A stretch of 64,000 bases of DNA from Phytohabitans rumicis (lineage in GTDB: Bacteria > Actinomycetota > Actinomycetes > Mycobacteriales > Micromonosporaceae): NCBI RefSeq assembly GCF_011764445.1, contig NZ_BLPG01000001.1, positions 6,651,001-6,715,000 of the forward strand, read 5' to 3'. Positions within the stretch are counted from its first letter, which is position 1; every line of letters begins with the position of its first letter. The position numbers and the translations under genes are program-made. Below the pieces are notes generated by a model. It saw only the letters and a list, made by a program, of their open reading frames with translations. It ran no database searches and was not told where the DNA came from. Positions 29,148 through 39,348 of this stretch are shown here, piece after piece.

Positions 29148-30160
29148 GTCACGGGGAAAGGTGGTTGCCACCACCACGGGGTGGACTGGAGTTCGATGTG
29201 GTCCACCCACTTGACCCACCAGAAGCCGCGCCGTCCCGGTGCCACCAGCCGCAACGGATAGCCGTGCCCCGGTGACAGCGGTGCGTCGCCCACCTCGGTG
29301 GCCAGCAGCAGCCCGTCGAGGTCCCGCACCGGCAGGCGTACCCAGTAGCCGGTCGCGGAGTGCACGAGCAGGCTGCGGGCGGCGCCGGTGCTGCGGAGCA
29401 GGGCGGACACCGGCACGCCGGTCCAGTCCTGTTCGGCGTACCAGCCGGAGGTGCAGTCGAGCAGGGCGCGCTGCCGCACGGCGTACCCGGAAATGTCGCC
29501 GAGTGTGAGCTCGTAGCGACCGTCGGCGTCGACCACCGCGAGCCGCCAGAGCGCCGGGTCGATACGCGGCGTGGTGTCGTCGAGCCAGATCGTGTTCGGC
29601 ATGGCCGGCGGGTCGAACGAGCCGGCCTCGTACGAGCCGGTGAAGCGGCGCTTGCTGCCCGGCAGGGCGGCGAGCCGCACCGCCGCGGACGTCGCGATGT
29701 AGAGGGCGGCCGCCATGGCGGCGACCGTGCCGGTGCGCAGCAGCACCCGGCGGGACAGGTCGGTGCGGCGGGGGCGTACGGGGCGGGTGAGCAGGTGCCA
29801 CAGCAGCAGCGGCACCAGCGCGAGCGCCGCCGCGACGTGCAGCCACATGCCGCGTACGCCGCCGACGGAGCGGACCAGGCCGGTGGAGTAGCCGAGCCCG
29901 GCCAGCAGGGCCGTCACGGCGAGGGCGGCGAGTAGCAGGGACGCCCACCGGCTGGGGCGGGAGCGGCGAAGTCCGGCGCGGATCACGCGGGTCTTCCACG
30001 GTATGAGCAGGATCACTAGCATCGCGGCGACCCCGTGCGCGACGACCACCCAGCGGCCCCGGGGCGTGCCGGCGGCGACCGCTCCGACGCCGGTGGCGAA
30101 CGTCAGGAGCAGCGCGAGGAGGAGCGTCAGGTTGCTGACGCGGCCGCTCGGAGCTCTCAT
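29144..30160 (-). CDS. Membrane-bound molybdopterin-dependent oxidoreductase (sulfite oxidase-like)
   Basis: 338 residues. Four N-terminal transmembrane helices (about 8-150) are followed by an extracytoplasmic oxidoreductase domain (about 165-338) of the sulfite oxidase/MsrP-type Mo-pterin fold: LALPGSKRRFTGSYE, then LLDCTSGWYAEQDWTGVPVSALL with the Mo-ligand Cys, YPLRLVAPGRRGFWWVKWVDHIEL at the C-terminus. Membrane helices include several His residues that could bind heme (HGVAAM, WLHVAAAL, LWHLLTRP), suggesting a fused cytochrome b-like module. Substrate unknown. The ATG sits inside an ATAAC-N4-GTTAT inverted repeat. Confidence 0.85.
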   Translation of the reverse strand: MRAPSGRVSNLTLLLALLLTFATGVGAVAAGTPRGRWVVVAHGVAAMLVILLIPWKTRVIRAGLRRSRPSRWASLLLAALAVTALLAGLGYSTGLVRSVGGVRGMWLHVAAALALVPLLLWHLLTRPVRPRRTDLSRRVLLRTGTVAAMAAALYIATSAAVRLAALPGSKRRFTGSYEAGSFDPPAMPNTIWLDDTTPRIDPALWRLAVVDADGRYELTLGDISGYAVRQRALLDCTSGWYAEQDWTGVPVSALLRSTGAARSLLVHSATGYWVRLPVRDLDGLLLATEVGDAPLSPGHGYPLRLVAPGRRGFWWVKWVDHIELQSTPWWWQPPFPVT

Positions 30161-30173
30161 AACATGCGTTATA
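30159..30173 (-). promoter_or_regulatory. Inverted repeat and -10-like element overlapping a start codon
   Basis: ATAAC-ATGC-GTTAT (30159-30172) is an inverted repeat covering the ATG at 30160; on the minus strand TATAAC (30168-30173) lies seven bases before that ATG, as in leaderless promoters. A repressor bound here would block initiation. Confidence 0.45.
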
Positions 30174-30488
30174 GCTGCTGAGGCGGGCCTGTCTCAAGGG
30201 GGCGTAAGCGGTCCGTAAGAACCTGGCGGAGGTGTCGCTTGGGTTTCGGACCGCAGCCGGCCTTTAGCCCTTCCTTATAGGTCTCTTAAGACACGCAACT
30301 CTTCGAAATTCGGTTCAACCAAGTTCGGCCCCGGCTACGTACACGTGGGGCGGAGAGGTGTGCGCTGGTGAAGGAGAGCGTCCGATGCAGTGAGCTCGAT
30401 CGGGACCGGTGAAGGGCAAGTCACTAGGTGCGCGGAAGGTCGGTAAGCCTTGCTGAAGAGGAAGTACGAAGAGCGCTCCGCGGAGCGC
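30174..30488. other. Divergent intergenic region, promoter-bearing
   Basis: A 315-bp region between the molybdopterin oxidoreductase and the ferric reductase-like gene. It has a comparatively AT-rich stretch (about 30266-30320, with TTATAG, TCTTAAG and TTCGAAATTCGG) that probably contains the promoter of the downstream operon. No gene or strong hairpin seen. Confidence 0.5.
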
Positions 30489-32510
30489 ATGGACGACACC
30501 GAGACGGTGGAGACGAGCAGTAGCGCGACAGGCTCCCGGCGGAAGTTCCCCCGACTTCCGCTGCTGGGTGCCGTCGGGTTCCTGGCGCTCGCGATGTGGG
30601 CCGCCAGCACGACGTTCGGCGGCGCGCTGGCCTCGGTGTACGTCTTCGCGTTCCTCAACTTCTTCGCGGGCGTGTTCACCCTGGTGGCGCTCTCGTTGAC
30701 CGTGATGGGCGGCCTGGTCGCCACCGACCGGTTCTTCCTGAAGATCGGTCACCGGGTGTTCTTCCAGGGGTTGCACCGCGCGACGGCGATCATCGCGATC
30801 GTCTTCCTCGGGCTGCACATCTCGATGAAGGTGCTGTCCGGCAGCGCGACGCTGATCGACCCGTTCGTCCCGTTCGCGAACCTGGCCAACCCGCTCTACG
30901 TCGGGCTCGGCACGATCGCCAGCTACCTGATGGTCTCGGTCTTCTGGACCGGCATCATCCGGGCCAAGTTCGCCGGCAGCGGCAAGCCCTGGATGTGGCG
31001 GACCCTGCACAGCGGCGCCTACCTGGCTTGGCCGGCGGCGCTCGGACACGGCCTCAACGCCGGCCGGGACGCCAAGACCTGGGTGGTGCTCAGCTACGGC
31101 GCGTGCATCGTCGGCGTCGTGATCGCCCTGCTGGTCCGCCTGTACGTGACCCTCGGGCGCCGGACCAACGGCCCCAAGGTGGGACCGACCGCGGTCGGCG
31201 TGAACGTGGAGACCGCGCTGATCCCCCGGGTCGGCGACAACCCGTTCCGCCGGGAGCAGGTGTCGGAGAGCTTGGTCGAGTCGACCAGGGAGAATCGCGT
31301 CGCGCGGCAGGACCGCGAGGAGATGGAGCCGGCGGCGGCCACCCGTGTCGCTCCCCGCCAGGCGCGGTCGACCGGGGAGCCGTCCCGGGCCCGGCCGCCG
31401 GCCGGGCAGCCCTCCCGGGCCGAGCGCCGCGGCGGGTACGCCACGCCGGTCTCCGCCCCGGCGGCGCCGGCCGAGGACCGCTGGAACGAGCCGGTCGTCA
31501 GCCGGGCCGAGCCGGAGCCGCCGCGGCGATCCTCCCGGTCGGACGGGCGCCCGCCCCGGTCCCGGGAACGCGTGGAGGAGCCGGTGTCGCGGTCGCAGCA
31601 GTCGCGGCGGTCGCGTTCGGACGAGCGCCGCTCGCGGCTGGAGGCGCTGGACGAGCGGGCCGAGGAGCGGCGCGAGCGGGAGCGCGTCGACGTCGACGAG
31701 CGCCTGGGCGAGCTGCGCCGGCAGGAGCGGCGCGGTCGCAGCGAGGGCATGCGGCGCGAGCAGGCGGAGGCCAAGCGCGGCCTCACCCAGTGGCGCCGCC
31801 GCGGCCGCAGCGAGGACAAGCAGCGCGAGGCCGAGAACGACCGCGAGTGGTACGAGAGCCTGCGCGGCGGGTCCGACGACCGCTCCGAGCCGACGTCCGG
31901 TGCCCGGTACGCCGAGCCGACCTCCGGCGGCCGGTACGCCGAGCCGACCTCGGGCGAGGGGTACGCCCCCGCCTCGGCGGCGCCGTACGTGCCCCCGCCG
32001 CGCTCGGAGTCCCGCGACAGCCGGCGTGAGCGGCCGGCGGACCGCTGGGCCTCGCCCGGCGACGAGCGGTACGGCGAGGCGCCCGTCTCCGCCCCGGCCG
32101 CCCGGTACGAAGAGTCGCGTTACGACTACGACGCGTACGAGGATCGGCGGGTCGAGGAGGAGTCGCCGCGCCGGGGTCGCCTGCGCCTGGTCACCGACGA
32201 CGAAGACCGCTCGTCCCGCCGTTCCCGGTCGGAGTCCCGCCACAGCCGTACCGCCGACGAAGATCAAGAGCCGCCGCGGCGGTCCCGCCGTACCGGCGAG
32301 TACGATTCCGAACCGGGTTACGGTCGCCCCGGTCCGTACCCGCCGGCGGTGGATCCGGCACCGTCCCGCCGTGCCCGGCGGTCGGCGCCGGACGTGATCG
32401 ACTCGAGTGACCGGTCGTCGCGGCGCGGTCAGCGCGCGGCCGGCGGCGAAGACCTGGACCTGGGCGACGGTGCCTACTGGACAAGGCCGAAGGAAGGGTA
32501 TGGCAGGTGA
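30489..32510 (+). CDS. Ferric-reductase-like transmembrane protein with long charged tail
   Basis: 673 residues from ATG 30489 (MDDTETVETSSS); an in-frame TTG at 30450 is possible. Residues about 30-235 form five to six membrane helices with paired histidines (HRVFFQGLHRATAII, FLGLHISMKVL, RTLHSGAYLAWPAALGHGL) typical of b-type cytochromes of the ferric reductase-like family. The remaining 430 residues are predicted disordered: Arg/Ser/Glu/Pro-rich, with a coiled-coil-like stretch (about 390-460) and three tandem nine-residue repeats of the EPTSGxRYA type. The gene overlaps the NuoF-ferredoxin gene by GTGA, so the two probably form an electron-transfer unit in which NAD(P)H-derived electrons reach membrane heme. 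Function of the tail is unknown. Confidence 0.82.
   Translation: MDDTETVETSSSATGSRRKFPRLPLLGAVGFLALAMWAASTTFGGALASVYVFAFLNFFAGVFTLVALSLTVMGGLVATDRFFLKIGHRVFFQGLHRATAIIAIVFLGLHISMKVLSGSATLIDPFVPFANLANPLYVGLGTIASYLMVSVFWTGIIRAKFAGSGKPWMWRTLHSGAYLAWPAALGHGLNAGRDAKTWVVLSYGACIVGVVIALLVRLYVTLGRRTNGPKVGPTAVGVNVETALIPRVGDNPFRREQVSESLVESTRENRVARQDREEMEPAAATRVAPRQARSTGEPSRARPPAGQPSRAERRGGYATPVSAPAAPAEDRWNEPVVSRAEPEPPRRSSRSDGRPPRSRERVEEPVSRSQQSRRSRSDERRSRLEALDERAEERRERERVDVDERLGELRRQERRGRSEGMRREQAEAKRGLTQWRRRGRSEDKQREAENDREWYESLRGGSDDRSEPTSGARYAEPTSGGRYAEPTSGEGYAPASAAPYVPPPRSESRDSRRERPADRWASPGDERYGEAPVSAPAARYEESRYDYDAYEDRRVEEESPRRGRLRLVTDDEDRSSRRSRSESRHSRTADEDQEPPRRSRRTGEYDSEPGYGRPGPYPPAVDPAPSRRARRSAPDVIDSSDRSSRRGQRAAGGEDLDLGDGAYWTRPKEGYGR
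31887..31967 (+). repeat. Three 27-bp tandem repeats in the charged tail
   Basis: Three in-frame 27-bp units beginning GAGCCGAC and ending TACGCC encode EPTSGARYA, EPTSGGRYA and EPTSGEGYA. Confidence 0.85.
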
Positions 32511-34036
32511 GTGGCGGGATGGTTCCTGCGGTCGGGCGTGCCGGCCCGGCCCGGCTGACCGCTGGCTTCGAGCAGTTCGGGCGCCTTGACCTCTACGATC
32601 ACCAGCAGGTCCACGGCGACCTGCGCCCGATGTCCAGCGCGGACCTCATCTCCCTCGCCGAGCAGATCAAGCTGACCGGCCGGGGCGGCGCGGCGTTCCC
32701 GTTCGCCCGGAAGGTGCGCGCGGTGATCGACTCCGCGATGCGCCAGGACAAGCCGATCGTGGTGGTGGTCAACGCCACCGAGGGTGAGCCCGCCGCGTGG
32801 AAGGACAAGGTCCTGCTCGCCCGTGCACCGCACCTGATCCTCGACGGCGCCTCGCTCGCCGCCTGGGCCCTGGAGGCCGAGGAGATCGTCATCGGCGTGG
32901 AGGGCGAGCACGTCGGCCACGACTCGCTGCGCCAGGCCCTGGCCGAGCGGCGCATGCCGGCCCCGACCCGGATCGTCGCGGTGCCGCACCGGTTCATCTC
33001 CGGCGAGGGCGGCGCGCTCGTCCGGGGCATCAACGGCGAGGCGCACATCCCGCCCGGCCGCAAGATCCGGTCCAGCGACTCCGGCGTGGACGGCCTGCCG
33101 ACGCTGCTGTCCAACGCCGAGACGTACGCGCAGCTGGCGTACGCGGCGACGGTCGGCCCGTACGAGTACGCGGCGGTCGGCACCGCCAAGGAGCCGGGCA
33201 CAGTCATGCTCACCATCACCGCCAAGGGCAAGCCCAGCGTGGTGGAGGCCCCGACCGGCGTACCGCTGAAAGAGGTCCTGCGGATGTGCGGGACCACGCC
33301 GGGGCAGGGTCTGCTGCTCGGCGGCTACCACGGCAAGTGGATCACCGCGGAGGCGGCGAGCCGGGCGGAGATCTCCCGGGAGAGCCTGACCGAGGTCGGC
33401 GGCACGCTGGGCGCGGGCATCATGGTCCCGCTGCCCGACGACACCTGCCCGCTCGGCGAGGTGGCCCGGGTCATGCACTACATGGCCGCCGAGTCCGCCG
33501 GGCAGTGCGGCCCGTGCCGGCTCGGCCTGCCGGACCTGGCCCGCACGGTGTCCAAGCTGGTCGAGGGCGGCGGCGGCCAGGCCGCCGTGCGCGCTGCCGC
33601 GGGCGTGGTGAAGGGCCGCGGCGCGTGCAGCCACCCCGACGGTACGTCCCGGTTCGCCCTCTCCGCGCTGGAGGTGTTCGCGGAGGACATCGCCGCGCAC
33701 GCCTTTCACGACGGCTGCGGGCGCCCGGTCAAGGGGATCCTGCCGCTGACCAGCACGCCGGAGAAGGAAGAGACCGTCGGCGGCGTCGGCAAGCTGGTCG
33801 TGGACTGGACCCGCTGCGACGGGCACGGCCTGTGCGCGCACCTGGTGCCGGAGCTGATCCGGCTGGACGGCAACGGCTACCCGGCCATCGCGGACACGCC
33901 GGTGCCCGCCTGGCTGGAGGCGGACGCCCGGCGCGCCGTCGATATGTGCCCCGGTCTCGCGCTCCGGCTGACCGGCGTGGCCCCGAAGGAGAAGCGCAAG
34001 ACGAAGCCCAAGCCGCGCCAGAAACCCCTCCGCTAG
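32507..34036 (+). CDS. NuoF-like flavin/iron-sulfur protein fused to a ferredoxin
   Basis: 509 residues. The NuoF core has the FMN region [14 protein letters not shown], the NADH-loop [18 protein letters not shown], an SLBB-like segment ([16 protein letters not shown]) and the Fe-S region [12 protein letters not shown] with GACSHPDG. In NuoF the four [4Fe-4S] ligands follow C-x2-C-x2-C and a later C; here the first is Ala, leaving three. The C-terminal about 75 residues are a ferredoxin module ([18 protein letters not shown] and [10 protein letters not shown]) with the C-x5-C...CP pattern of [3Fe-4S] ferredoxins, then a basic tail. Coupled to the b-type cytochrome gene upstream, it is probably its electron-input partner. 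Confidence 0.85.
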   Translation: MSGGMVPAVGRAGPARLTAGFEQFGRLDLYDHQQVHGDLRPMSSADLISLAEQIKLTGRGGAAFPFARKVRAVIDSAMRQDKPIVVVVNATEGEPAAWKDKVLLARAPHLILDGASLAAWALEAEEIVIGVEGEHVGHDSLRQALAERRMPAPTRIVAVPHRFISGEGGALVRGINGEAHIPPGRKIRSSDSGVDGLPTLLSNAETYAQLAYAATVGPYEYAAVGTAKEPGTVMLTITAKGKPSVVEAPTGVPLKEVLRMCGTTPGQGLLLGGYHGKWITAEAASRAEISRESLTEVGGTLGAGIMVPLPDDTCPLGEVARVMHYMAAESAGQCGPCRLGLPDLARTVSKLVEGGGGQAAVRAAAGVVKGRGACSHPDGTSRFALSALEVFAEDIAAHAFHDGCGRPVKGILPLTSTPEKEETVGGVGKLVVDWTRCDGHGLCAHLVPELIRLDGNGYPAIADTPVPAWLEADARRAVDMCPGLALRLTGVAPKEKRKTKPKPRQKPLR

Positions 34037-34040
34037 GGGT

Positions 34041-34046
34041 TACCTT
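34041..34046 (+). promoter_or_regulatory. -10 element of malate synthase gene (leaderless)
   Basis: TACCTT six bases before the GTG at 34053, within the 16-bp gap after the NuoF-like gene. It separates the second purine block from the electron-transfer genes. Confidence 0.55.
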
Positions 34047-34052
34047 TCTTGG

Positions 34053-35579
34053 GTGACTGAGATTCTCAGTGACGAGGCCCGGGGCTTCGTCGCCGACCTG
34101 CACCGCCGGTTCGCCCCGCGCCGCGACGAGTTGCTGGCCCGCCGAGCCGAGCGCCGCGCCGAGATCGCCCGTACCGGCCGGCTCGACTTCCCGCCGGAGA
34201 CCGCCGAGATCAGGCTCACCGAGTGGCAGGTGCCGCCCGCCCCGGCCGACCTCACCGACCGGCGGGTGGAGATCACCGGCCCGACCGAGCGCAAGATGGC
34301 CATCAACGCCCTCAACTCGGGGGCCAAGGTGTGGCTCGCCGACCTGGAGGACGCCAACACCCCGCACTGGTCCAACGTGGTCGGTGGCCAGCAGAACCTC
34401 TACGACGCGGTGCGCCGCACCATCTCGTACGAGACCCCGGAGAAGCACTACGAGTTGGCGGGCGGCCCATACCCGACGATCGTGCCTCGGCCGCGCGGCT
34501 GGCACCTCGACGAGCGGCACCTGCCGGTCGACGGCGGGCCGGCCGTCGGGGCACTGGTCGACTTCGGGCTCTACTTCTTCCACAACGCCCGGGAGCTGGT
34601 CGAGCGCGGCAGCGGGCCGTACTTCTATCTGCCCAAGATGGAGTCTCACCTCGAGGCTCGACTGTGGAACGACGTCTTCGAGCACGCGCAGGACGCCCTG
34701 GGCATCCCGCGCGGCACGATCCGGGCCACCGTCCTCATCGAGACGATCCCGGCCGCGTTCGAGATGGACGAGATCCTGTGGGAGCTGCGCCCGCACGCCG
34801 CGGGCCTGAACGCCGGCCGCTGGGACTACCTCTTCAGCATCATCAAGAACTTCCGCGACGCTGGTCCGTCCTTTGTGCTCCCCGACCGGGCGGCGGTGAC
34901 GATGACCGCGCCGTTCATGCGGGCGTACACGGAGCTGCTGGTGGCGACCTGCCACCGGCGCGGCGCGTTCGCGATGGGCGGCATGGCCGCGTTCATCCCC
35001 AGCCGGCGCGACCCGGCCGTCAACGAGGTCGCGCTCGCGAAGGTGCGGGAGGACAAGGAGCGCGAGGCCGGCGACGGCTTCGACGGCTCCTGGGTGGCCC
35101 ACCCGGACCTGGTGCCGATCTGCCAGGAGGTCTTCGACGCCGCGCTCGGCGACCGCCCCAACCAGCTCGACCGGCAGCGGCCGGACGTCACGGTCACCGC
35201 CGCGGAGCTGCTGAACGTGGCCGCCACGCCCGGCGCGGTCACCGAGGCCGGCCTGCGCAACAACGTCTCGGTTGCCCTGCAATACATCGAGGCATGGCTG
35301 CGTGGCAACGGCGCCGTCGCCATCAACAACCTGATGGAGGACGCGGCCACCGCCGAGATCTCGCGGTCGCAGATCTGGCAATGGATCCATCAAGGGGTAC
35401 GCCTCGACGACGGCACCCCGATCACCGCGGAGCTGGTCCGGCGGATCTGCGACGAGGAACTGAGCCGCCTCGGCGAGGGTGGCCGCTTCAAGGAGGCGCG
35501 CGACCTCTTCGAGCGGGTCGCGCTGGCCGACGACTTCGCCGACTTCCTGACCGTCCCGGCGTACGAGCTGATCGACTGA
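34053..35579 (+). CDS. aceB: Malate synthase A
   Basis: 508 residues. Condenses glyoxylate with acetyl-CoA to malate. Family motifs: [49 protein letters not shown] (catalytic Arg region), [60 protein letters not shown] and [20 protein letters not shown]. Because allantoinase and allantoicase follow in the same operon, its likely job is to consume glyoxylate from allantoin breakdown rather than only the glyoxylate shunt; no isocitrate lyase is nearby. Stop overlaps the next start. Confidence 0.94.
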   Translation: MTEILSDEARGFVADLHRRFAPRRDELLARRAERRAEIARTGRLDFPPETAEIRLTEWQVPPAPADLTDRRVEITGPTERKMAINALNSGAKVWLADLEDANTPHWSNVVGGQQNLYDAVRRTISYETPEKHYELAGGPYPTIVPRPRGWHLDERHLPVDGGPAVGALVDFGLYFFHNARELVERGSGPYFYLPKMESHLEARLWNDVFEHAQDALGIPRGTIRATVLIETIPAAFEMDEILWELRPHAAGLNAGRWDYLFSIIKNFRDAGPSFVLPDRAAVTMTAPFMRAYTELLVATCHRRGAFAMGGMAAFIPSRRDPAVNEVALAKVREDKEREAGDGFDGSWVAHPDLVPICQEVFDAALGDRPNQLDRQRPDVTVTAAELLNVAATPGAVTEAGLRNNVSVALQYIEAWLRGNGAVAINNLMEDAATAEISRSQIWQWIHQGVRLDDGTPITAELVRRICDEELSRLGEGGRFKEARDLFERVALADDFADFLTVPAYELID

Positions 35580-36748
35580 TGGGGCGATTGCCCGATGACG
35601 CGTACGCCGAGCTCGACCAGCGGCTCGGCCCGGTCGACGTGGCGCTGCGGGCCCGCTACCCGGGCGACCCGGTCGGCCGGCAGCCGGTGCACACCGTCTA
35701 CGTGCCGGCCGACCGGGTGCACGCCGGGCTGGCTGCCGAGTGGAGCGCGGGCGCGCTCGCCGCGCTGGAGGAGAACCCGCCGCCGCCGTACGCCCCCGAC
35801 CTGGCCGACCGGGTGCTCGCCAAGATCAAGCGGGAGCCGATCGAAGACCTGCGGATCGACTTCGAGGACGGATACGGCGCCCACGACGACGCGGCCGAGG
35901 ACGCGGCTGCGAAGGCCGCCGCATCCGCGCTGCGCGGCGGGCTCAAGACACCGTTCGTAGGGCTGCGCATCAAGAGCCTGGAACGGTCGAGCCGGCGCCG
36001 GGCGGTGCGCACATTGGACACGTTCATCGAGGCGTACGGCGGCCTGCCGCCCGGCTTCGTGGTGACCCTGCCGAAGGTGAACACCCCGGAGCAGGTCGAG
36101 GCGATGGCTGTCCTGTGTGGACGGTTTGAGCAGGCGTACGGGTTGCGGGCCGGCACGCTGCGCTTCGAGGCGCAGATCGAGACGCCACCCGCCGTGCTGG
36201 GCGCCGACGGGCGGGCCACGGTGGCGCTCCTGATCGCGGCCGCCCAGGGCCGCCTCACCGGACTGCACTACGGCACGTACGACTACAGCGCCTCGCTGAG
36301 CATCGCGGCGGCGCACCAGAGCATGGAGCATCCGGTGGCCGACCACGCCAAGGCGGTCATGCAGGTCGCGGCGGCCGGCACCGGCGTACGGCTGTCCGAC
36401 GGCTCCACCAACGTGCTGCCGGTCGGCGACCCGGCCTCGGTGCGGGGCGCCTGGGCGCTACATGCCCGGCTGGTGCGCCGCTCCCTGGAGCGCGGCTTCT
36501 ACCAGGGCTGGGACCTGCACCCGGCGCAGCTGCCGACCCGGTTCGGCGCGACGTACACCTTCTTCCGGGACGGTGCGGGCGCGGCGCGGGCCCGGCTGTC
36601 GGCGTACCTGGTGCGCCGGGTGAGCGGGGTGCTGGACGAGCCGGCCACCGCCCGCGCGCTGGCCGGGTTCCTGCTGCGCGGGCTCGACTGCGGCGCGCTC
36701 GACCCGGACGAGGCCGGGTTCGCGCGCACCGACTTGGAGCGGATATGA
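35579..36748 (+). CDS. DUF6986 / HpcH-HpaI aldolase-like protein
   Basis: 389 residues, ATG sharing a base with the malate synthase stop. The central part looks like a CitE/HpcH TIM barrel: [34 protein letters not shown] (acidic metal-site region), [60 protein letters not shown] and [18 protein letters not shown]. It resembles the actinobacterial DUF6986 family, commonly next to malate synthase and allantoin genes. Citrate lyase-type members act on malyl- or citramalyl-CoA, so a role in glyoxylate metabolism is a reasonable inference; no reaction is established to my knowledge. Confidence 0.8.
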   Translation: MGRLPDDAYAELDQRLGPVDVALRARYPGDPVGRQPVHTVYVPADRVHAGLAAEWSAGALAALEENPPPPYAPDLADRVLAKIKREPIEDLRIDFEDGYGAHDDAAEDAAAKAAASALRGGLKTPFVGLRIKSLERSSRRRAVRTLDTFIEAYGGLPPGFVVTLPKVNTPEQVEAMAVLCGRFEQAYGLRAGTLRFEAQIETPPAVLGADGRATVALLIAAAQGRLTGLHYGTYDYSASLSIAAAHQSMEHPVADHAKAVMQVAAAGTGVRLSDGSTNVLPVGDPASVRGAWALHARLVRRSLERGFYQGWDLHPAQLPTRFGATYTFFRDGAGAARARLSAYLVRRVSGVLDEPATARALAGFLLRGLDCGALDPDEAGFARTDLERI

Positions 36749-38045
36749 CGTACGACTTGGTGGTCCGGTCGCGCCGGGTCGTCACGCCGGAGGGGAGCGG
36801 CCGGCCGCGGTGTGCGTGTCCGACGGGCGGATCGTGGCCGTCGAGGCGTACGACGCCGACGGGCTGGACGGCGCGCAGGACCTCGGCGACACCGCGCTGC
36901 TGCCCGGGTTGGTCGACACGCACGTGCACGTCAACGAGCCCGGCCGTACGGAATGGGAAGGCTTCTCCAGCGCCACGCGGGCGGCGGCGGCCGGCGGCGT
37001 GACGACCATTGTGGACATGCCGCTGAACTCCCTGCCGCCCACCGTCAGCGTCGCGGCGCTGGCGCAGAAGCGCGCCGCGGCGACCGGCCAGTGCCACGTC
37101 GACGTCGGCTTCTGGGGCGGCGCGATCCCCGGCAACGCGGCCGACCTGCCCGCCCTGTACGACGCCGGCGTGTTCGGCTTCAAGGCGTTCCTGGTCGACT
37201 CGGGCGTGCCGGAGTTTCCGCCGCTGGACCCCTCGGGTTTGCGCACCGCGATCGGTGCGGTGGACGCCCTCTTCGTCGTCCACGCCGAAGACCCGGACGA
37301 GATCGTCCCGGCCGCCGCCTCCCGCCGGTACGCGGACTTCGTCGACTCCCGCCCGGCCAAGGCGGAGACCGGCGCGGTCGCCGCCGTGGTCGAGGCGGCC
37401 AAGGAAACCGGGGCCCGCCTGCACGTGCTGCACGTGTCCGCCGCCCCGGCGCTGGCCGCCACGATGGGCGTCGCCAACGTCACGGTCGAGACGTGCCCGC
37501 ACTACCTCACGCTCACCGCCGAAGAGGTGCCGGACGGGGCGACCGAGTTCAAGTGCTGCCCGCCGATCCGGGGCGCGGACAACCGCGAGGCGCTGTGGCA
37601 AGGGCTCGCGACCGGCGCCATCGACTGCGTCGTGTCCGACCACTCGCCCTGCACGCCCGAGCTCAAGCGCGGCGACACCGGCGACTTCGCCGCCGCGTGG
37701 GGCGGGATCGCGTCGCTGCAGATCGGCCTGCCGGTGGTGTGGACACAGGCGACGGCCCGCGGCTTCACCCTCACCGACGTGGTGCGGTGGATGGCGCAGC
37801 GGCCGGCGGAGATCGTCGGGCTGACCCGCAAGGGGCGCATCGCCGCCGGGTACGACGCCGACCTGGTCGCGTTCGACCCGGACGCCGCGTTCGTGGTGGA
37901 CGCCGGCCGGCTGCGGCACCGGCACCCGGTCACCCCGTACCACGGGCGCGCCTTGCTGGGAAAGGTCCAGCGCACCTGGCTGCGCGGCACGGTGGTCGAC
38001 GGGGTGGCCCCGCTCGGCCGGCTCCTGGTTCGGGGCTCCTCATGA
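36745..38045 (+). CDS. Allantoinase (one-base frameshift near start)
   Basis: About 433 residues, cyclic amidohydrolase opening allantoin to allantoate. ATG 36745 overlaps the previous stop (ATGA) and gives [17 protein letters not shown]. The frame breaks at the G-run 36792-36795; one added G restores [19 protein letters not shown]. Metal ligands and signatures: [43 protein letters not shown] (carboxylated Lys), [45 protein letters not shown] and [14 protein letters not shown]. The C-terminus has [17 protein letters not shown]. Stop overlaps the allantoicase start (ATGA). Confidence 0.93.
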
Positions 38046-39060
38046 GCGCCGACTGGACTCGGTTGCCCGACCTGGCGGCGCGCTCGCTCGGCGGCAGCGT
38101 GGTGTACGCCAACGACGAGTTCTTCGCCGCCCGCGACAACCTGGTGACGGACGCCGCGCCCAGCTTCGAGGCGCAGACCTTCGGTCCCAAGGGCCAGGTG
38201 TACGACGGCTGGGAGACCCGCCGGCGCCGGGAGCCCGGTGAGGATCACGCGATCGTCCGGCTGGGCGCGCCCGGCATCGTGCGCGGCGTCGTCGTGGACA
38301 CGTCGTTCTTCACCGGCAACTACCCGCCATACGCCTCGGTGGAAGCATGCGCGGTCGCCGGCTACCCGGCACCTGAGGAGCTGAGCGGCTGGATCACGGT
38401 GGTGCCCAGGTCACCCCTGCACGGCGACAGCCGGAACGCCTTCGTGGTCACCGATCCGCACCGCTTCACCCACGTACGGCTGACCATCTACCCCGACGGC
38501 GGGGTGGCCCGGCTACGGGTGCACGGCGACGTCGTACCCGATCCGGAACTGCTCCCGGCGGTCCTGGACCTCGCGGCGATGGAGCACGGCGGCCTGGTCG
38601 TCGCGTGCAGCAACATGTTCTACGGCCCGCCGCACCGGCTCATCGCGCCCGGACTGGCCCGGGTGATGGGGAGGGCTGGGAGACCGCCCGCCGTCGCGAC
38701 GACGCCAACGACTGGGCCGTCGTACGCCTCGCCGCGCCCGGCCGGGTACACCTCGCCGAACTGGACACCAGCCACTTCAAGGGCAACGCGCCAGGGGCGG
38801 CGAGCCTGCGCGGGATCGTGTCCGATGTGGACGATCTGGACGGTCTTGACGGCGCGGACGGCTGGTTCGACATGCTGCCGTGCACCCGCCTCCAGCCGGA
38901 CACGAGACACCGCTTCCGGATCGACGCCGACCGCCCCGCCACGCACGTGCGCCTCGACATCTTCCCGGACGGCGGCATGGCCCGCCTCCGCCTGTACGGC
39001 GAGCCAACGCCGACCGCCCGCGCCGCCCTAACCCACCGCTGGCACACAACAACCCCATAA
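38042..39060 (+). CDS. Allantoicase (one-base frameshift between its two repeats)
   Basis: About 339 residues. Splits allantoate into ureidoglycolate and urea. It has two homologous jelly-roll repeats: the first with [53 protein letters not shown] and [18 protein letters not shown]; the second with [48 protein letters not shown] and [18 protein letters not shown]. As read, the gene breaks at the G-run 38668-38671 inside the second repeat; one added G joins [11 protein letters not shown] and the true stop at 39060. Last gene of the malate synthase operon. No ureidoglycolate lyase or urease gene is seen in the window. Confidence 0.93.
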
Positions 39061-39091
39061 CCCCTCCCGCTGGCGCCTCGCGCGCCTCGCC

Positions 39092-39193
39092 CTCGATCAA
39101 GGGCTTGCCCGTCGATCAAGGGCGAACGGTCGTGCTTTGATCTCCAAACCACGACCCTTTGCCCTTGATCGGCGGGCATTCCCTTGATCGGCG
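39092..39193. repeat. GATCAAGG palindromic repeat, copy D (inverted orientation)
   Basis: Two GATCAAGG left and two CCTTGATC right, core arms GTCGATCAAGGGCGAACGGT and ACCCTTTGCCCTTGATCGGC-like. The loop reads TTTGATCTCCAAA, the reverse complement of the loop in the other copies, so this copy is flipped. Confidence 0.9.
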
Positions 39194-39263
39194 GTGGCGT
39201 GGGGTGCGTGTGGGATCCCACTCCGGGCGGGCTGGGGTGAGTCCGGGGGTACGGCGTCATCGC

Positions 39264-39299
39264 GAAGGATCCGGGTCGCTGGGACGACACGGATCCTTC
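39264..39299. repeat. Hairpin GAAGGATCCG / CGGATCCTTC
   Basis: Perfect 10-bp arms (39264-39273 and 39290-39299) with a 16-base loop, midway between repeat copies D and E. Could be a terminator for the allantoin operon or part of a composite element. Confidence 0.65.
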
Positions 39300-39348
39300 A
39301 CGATCCGTGCGCGGCCGCGGCGCGTGGGCGTGGGGAACGGCGGGCGCC

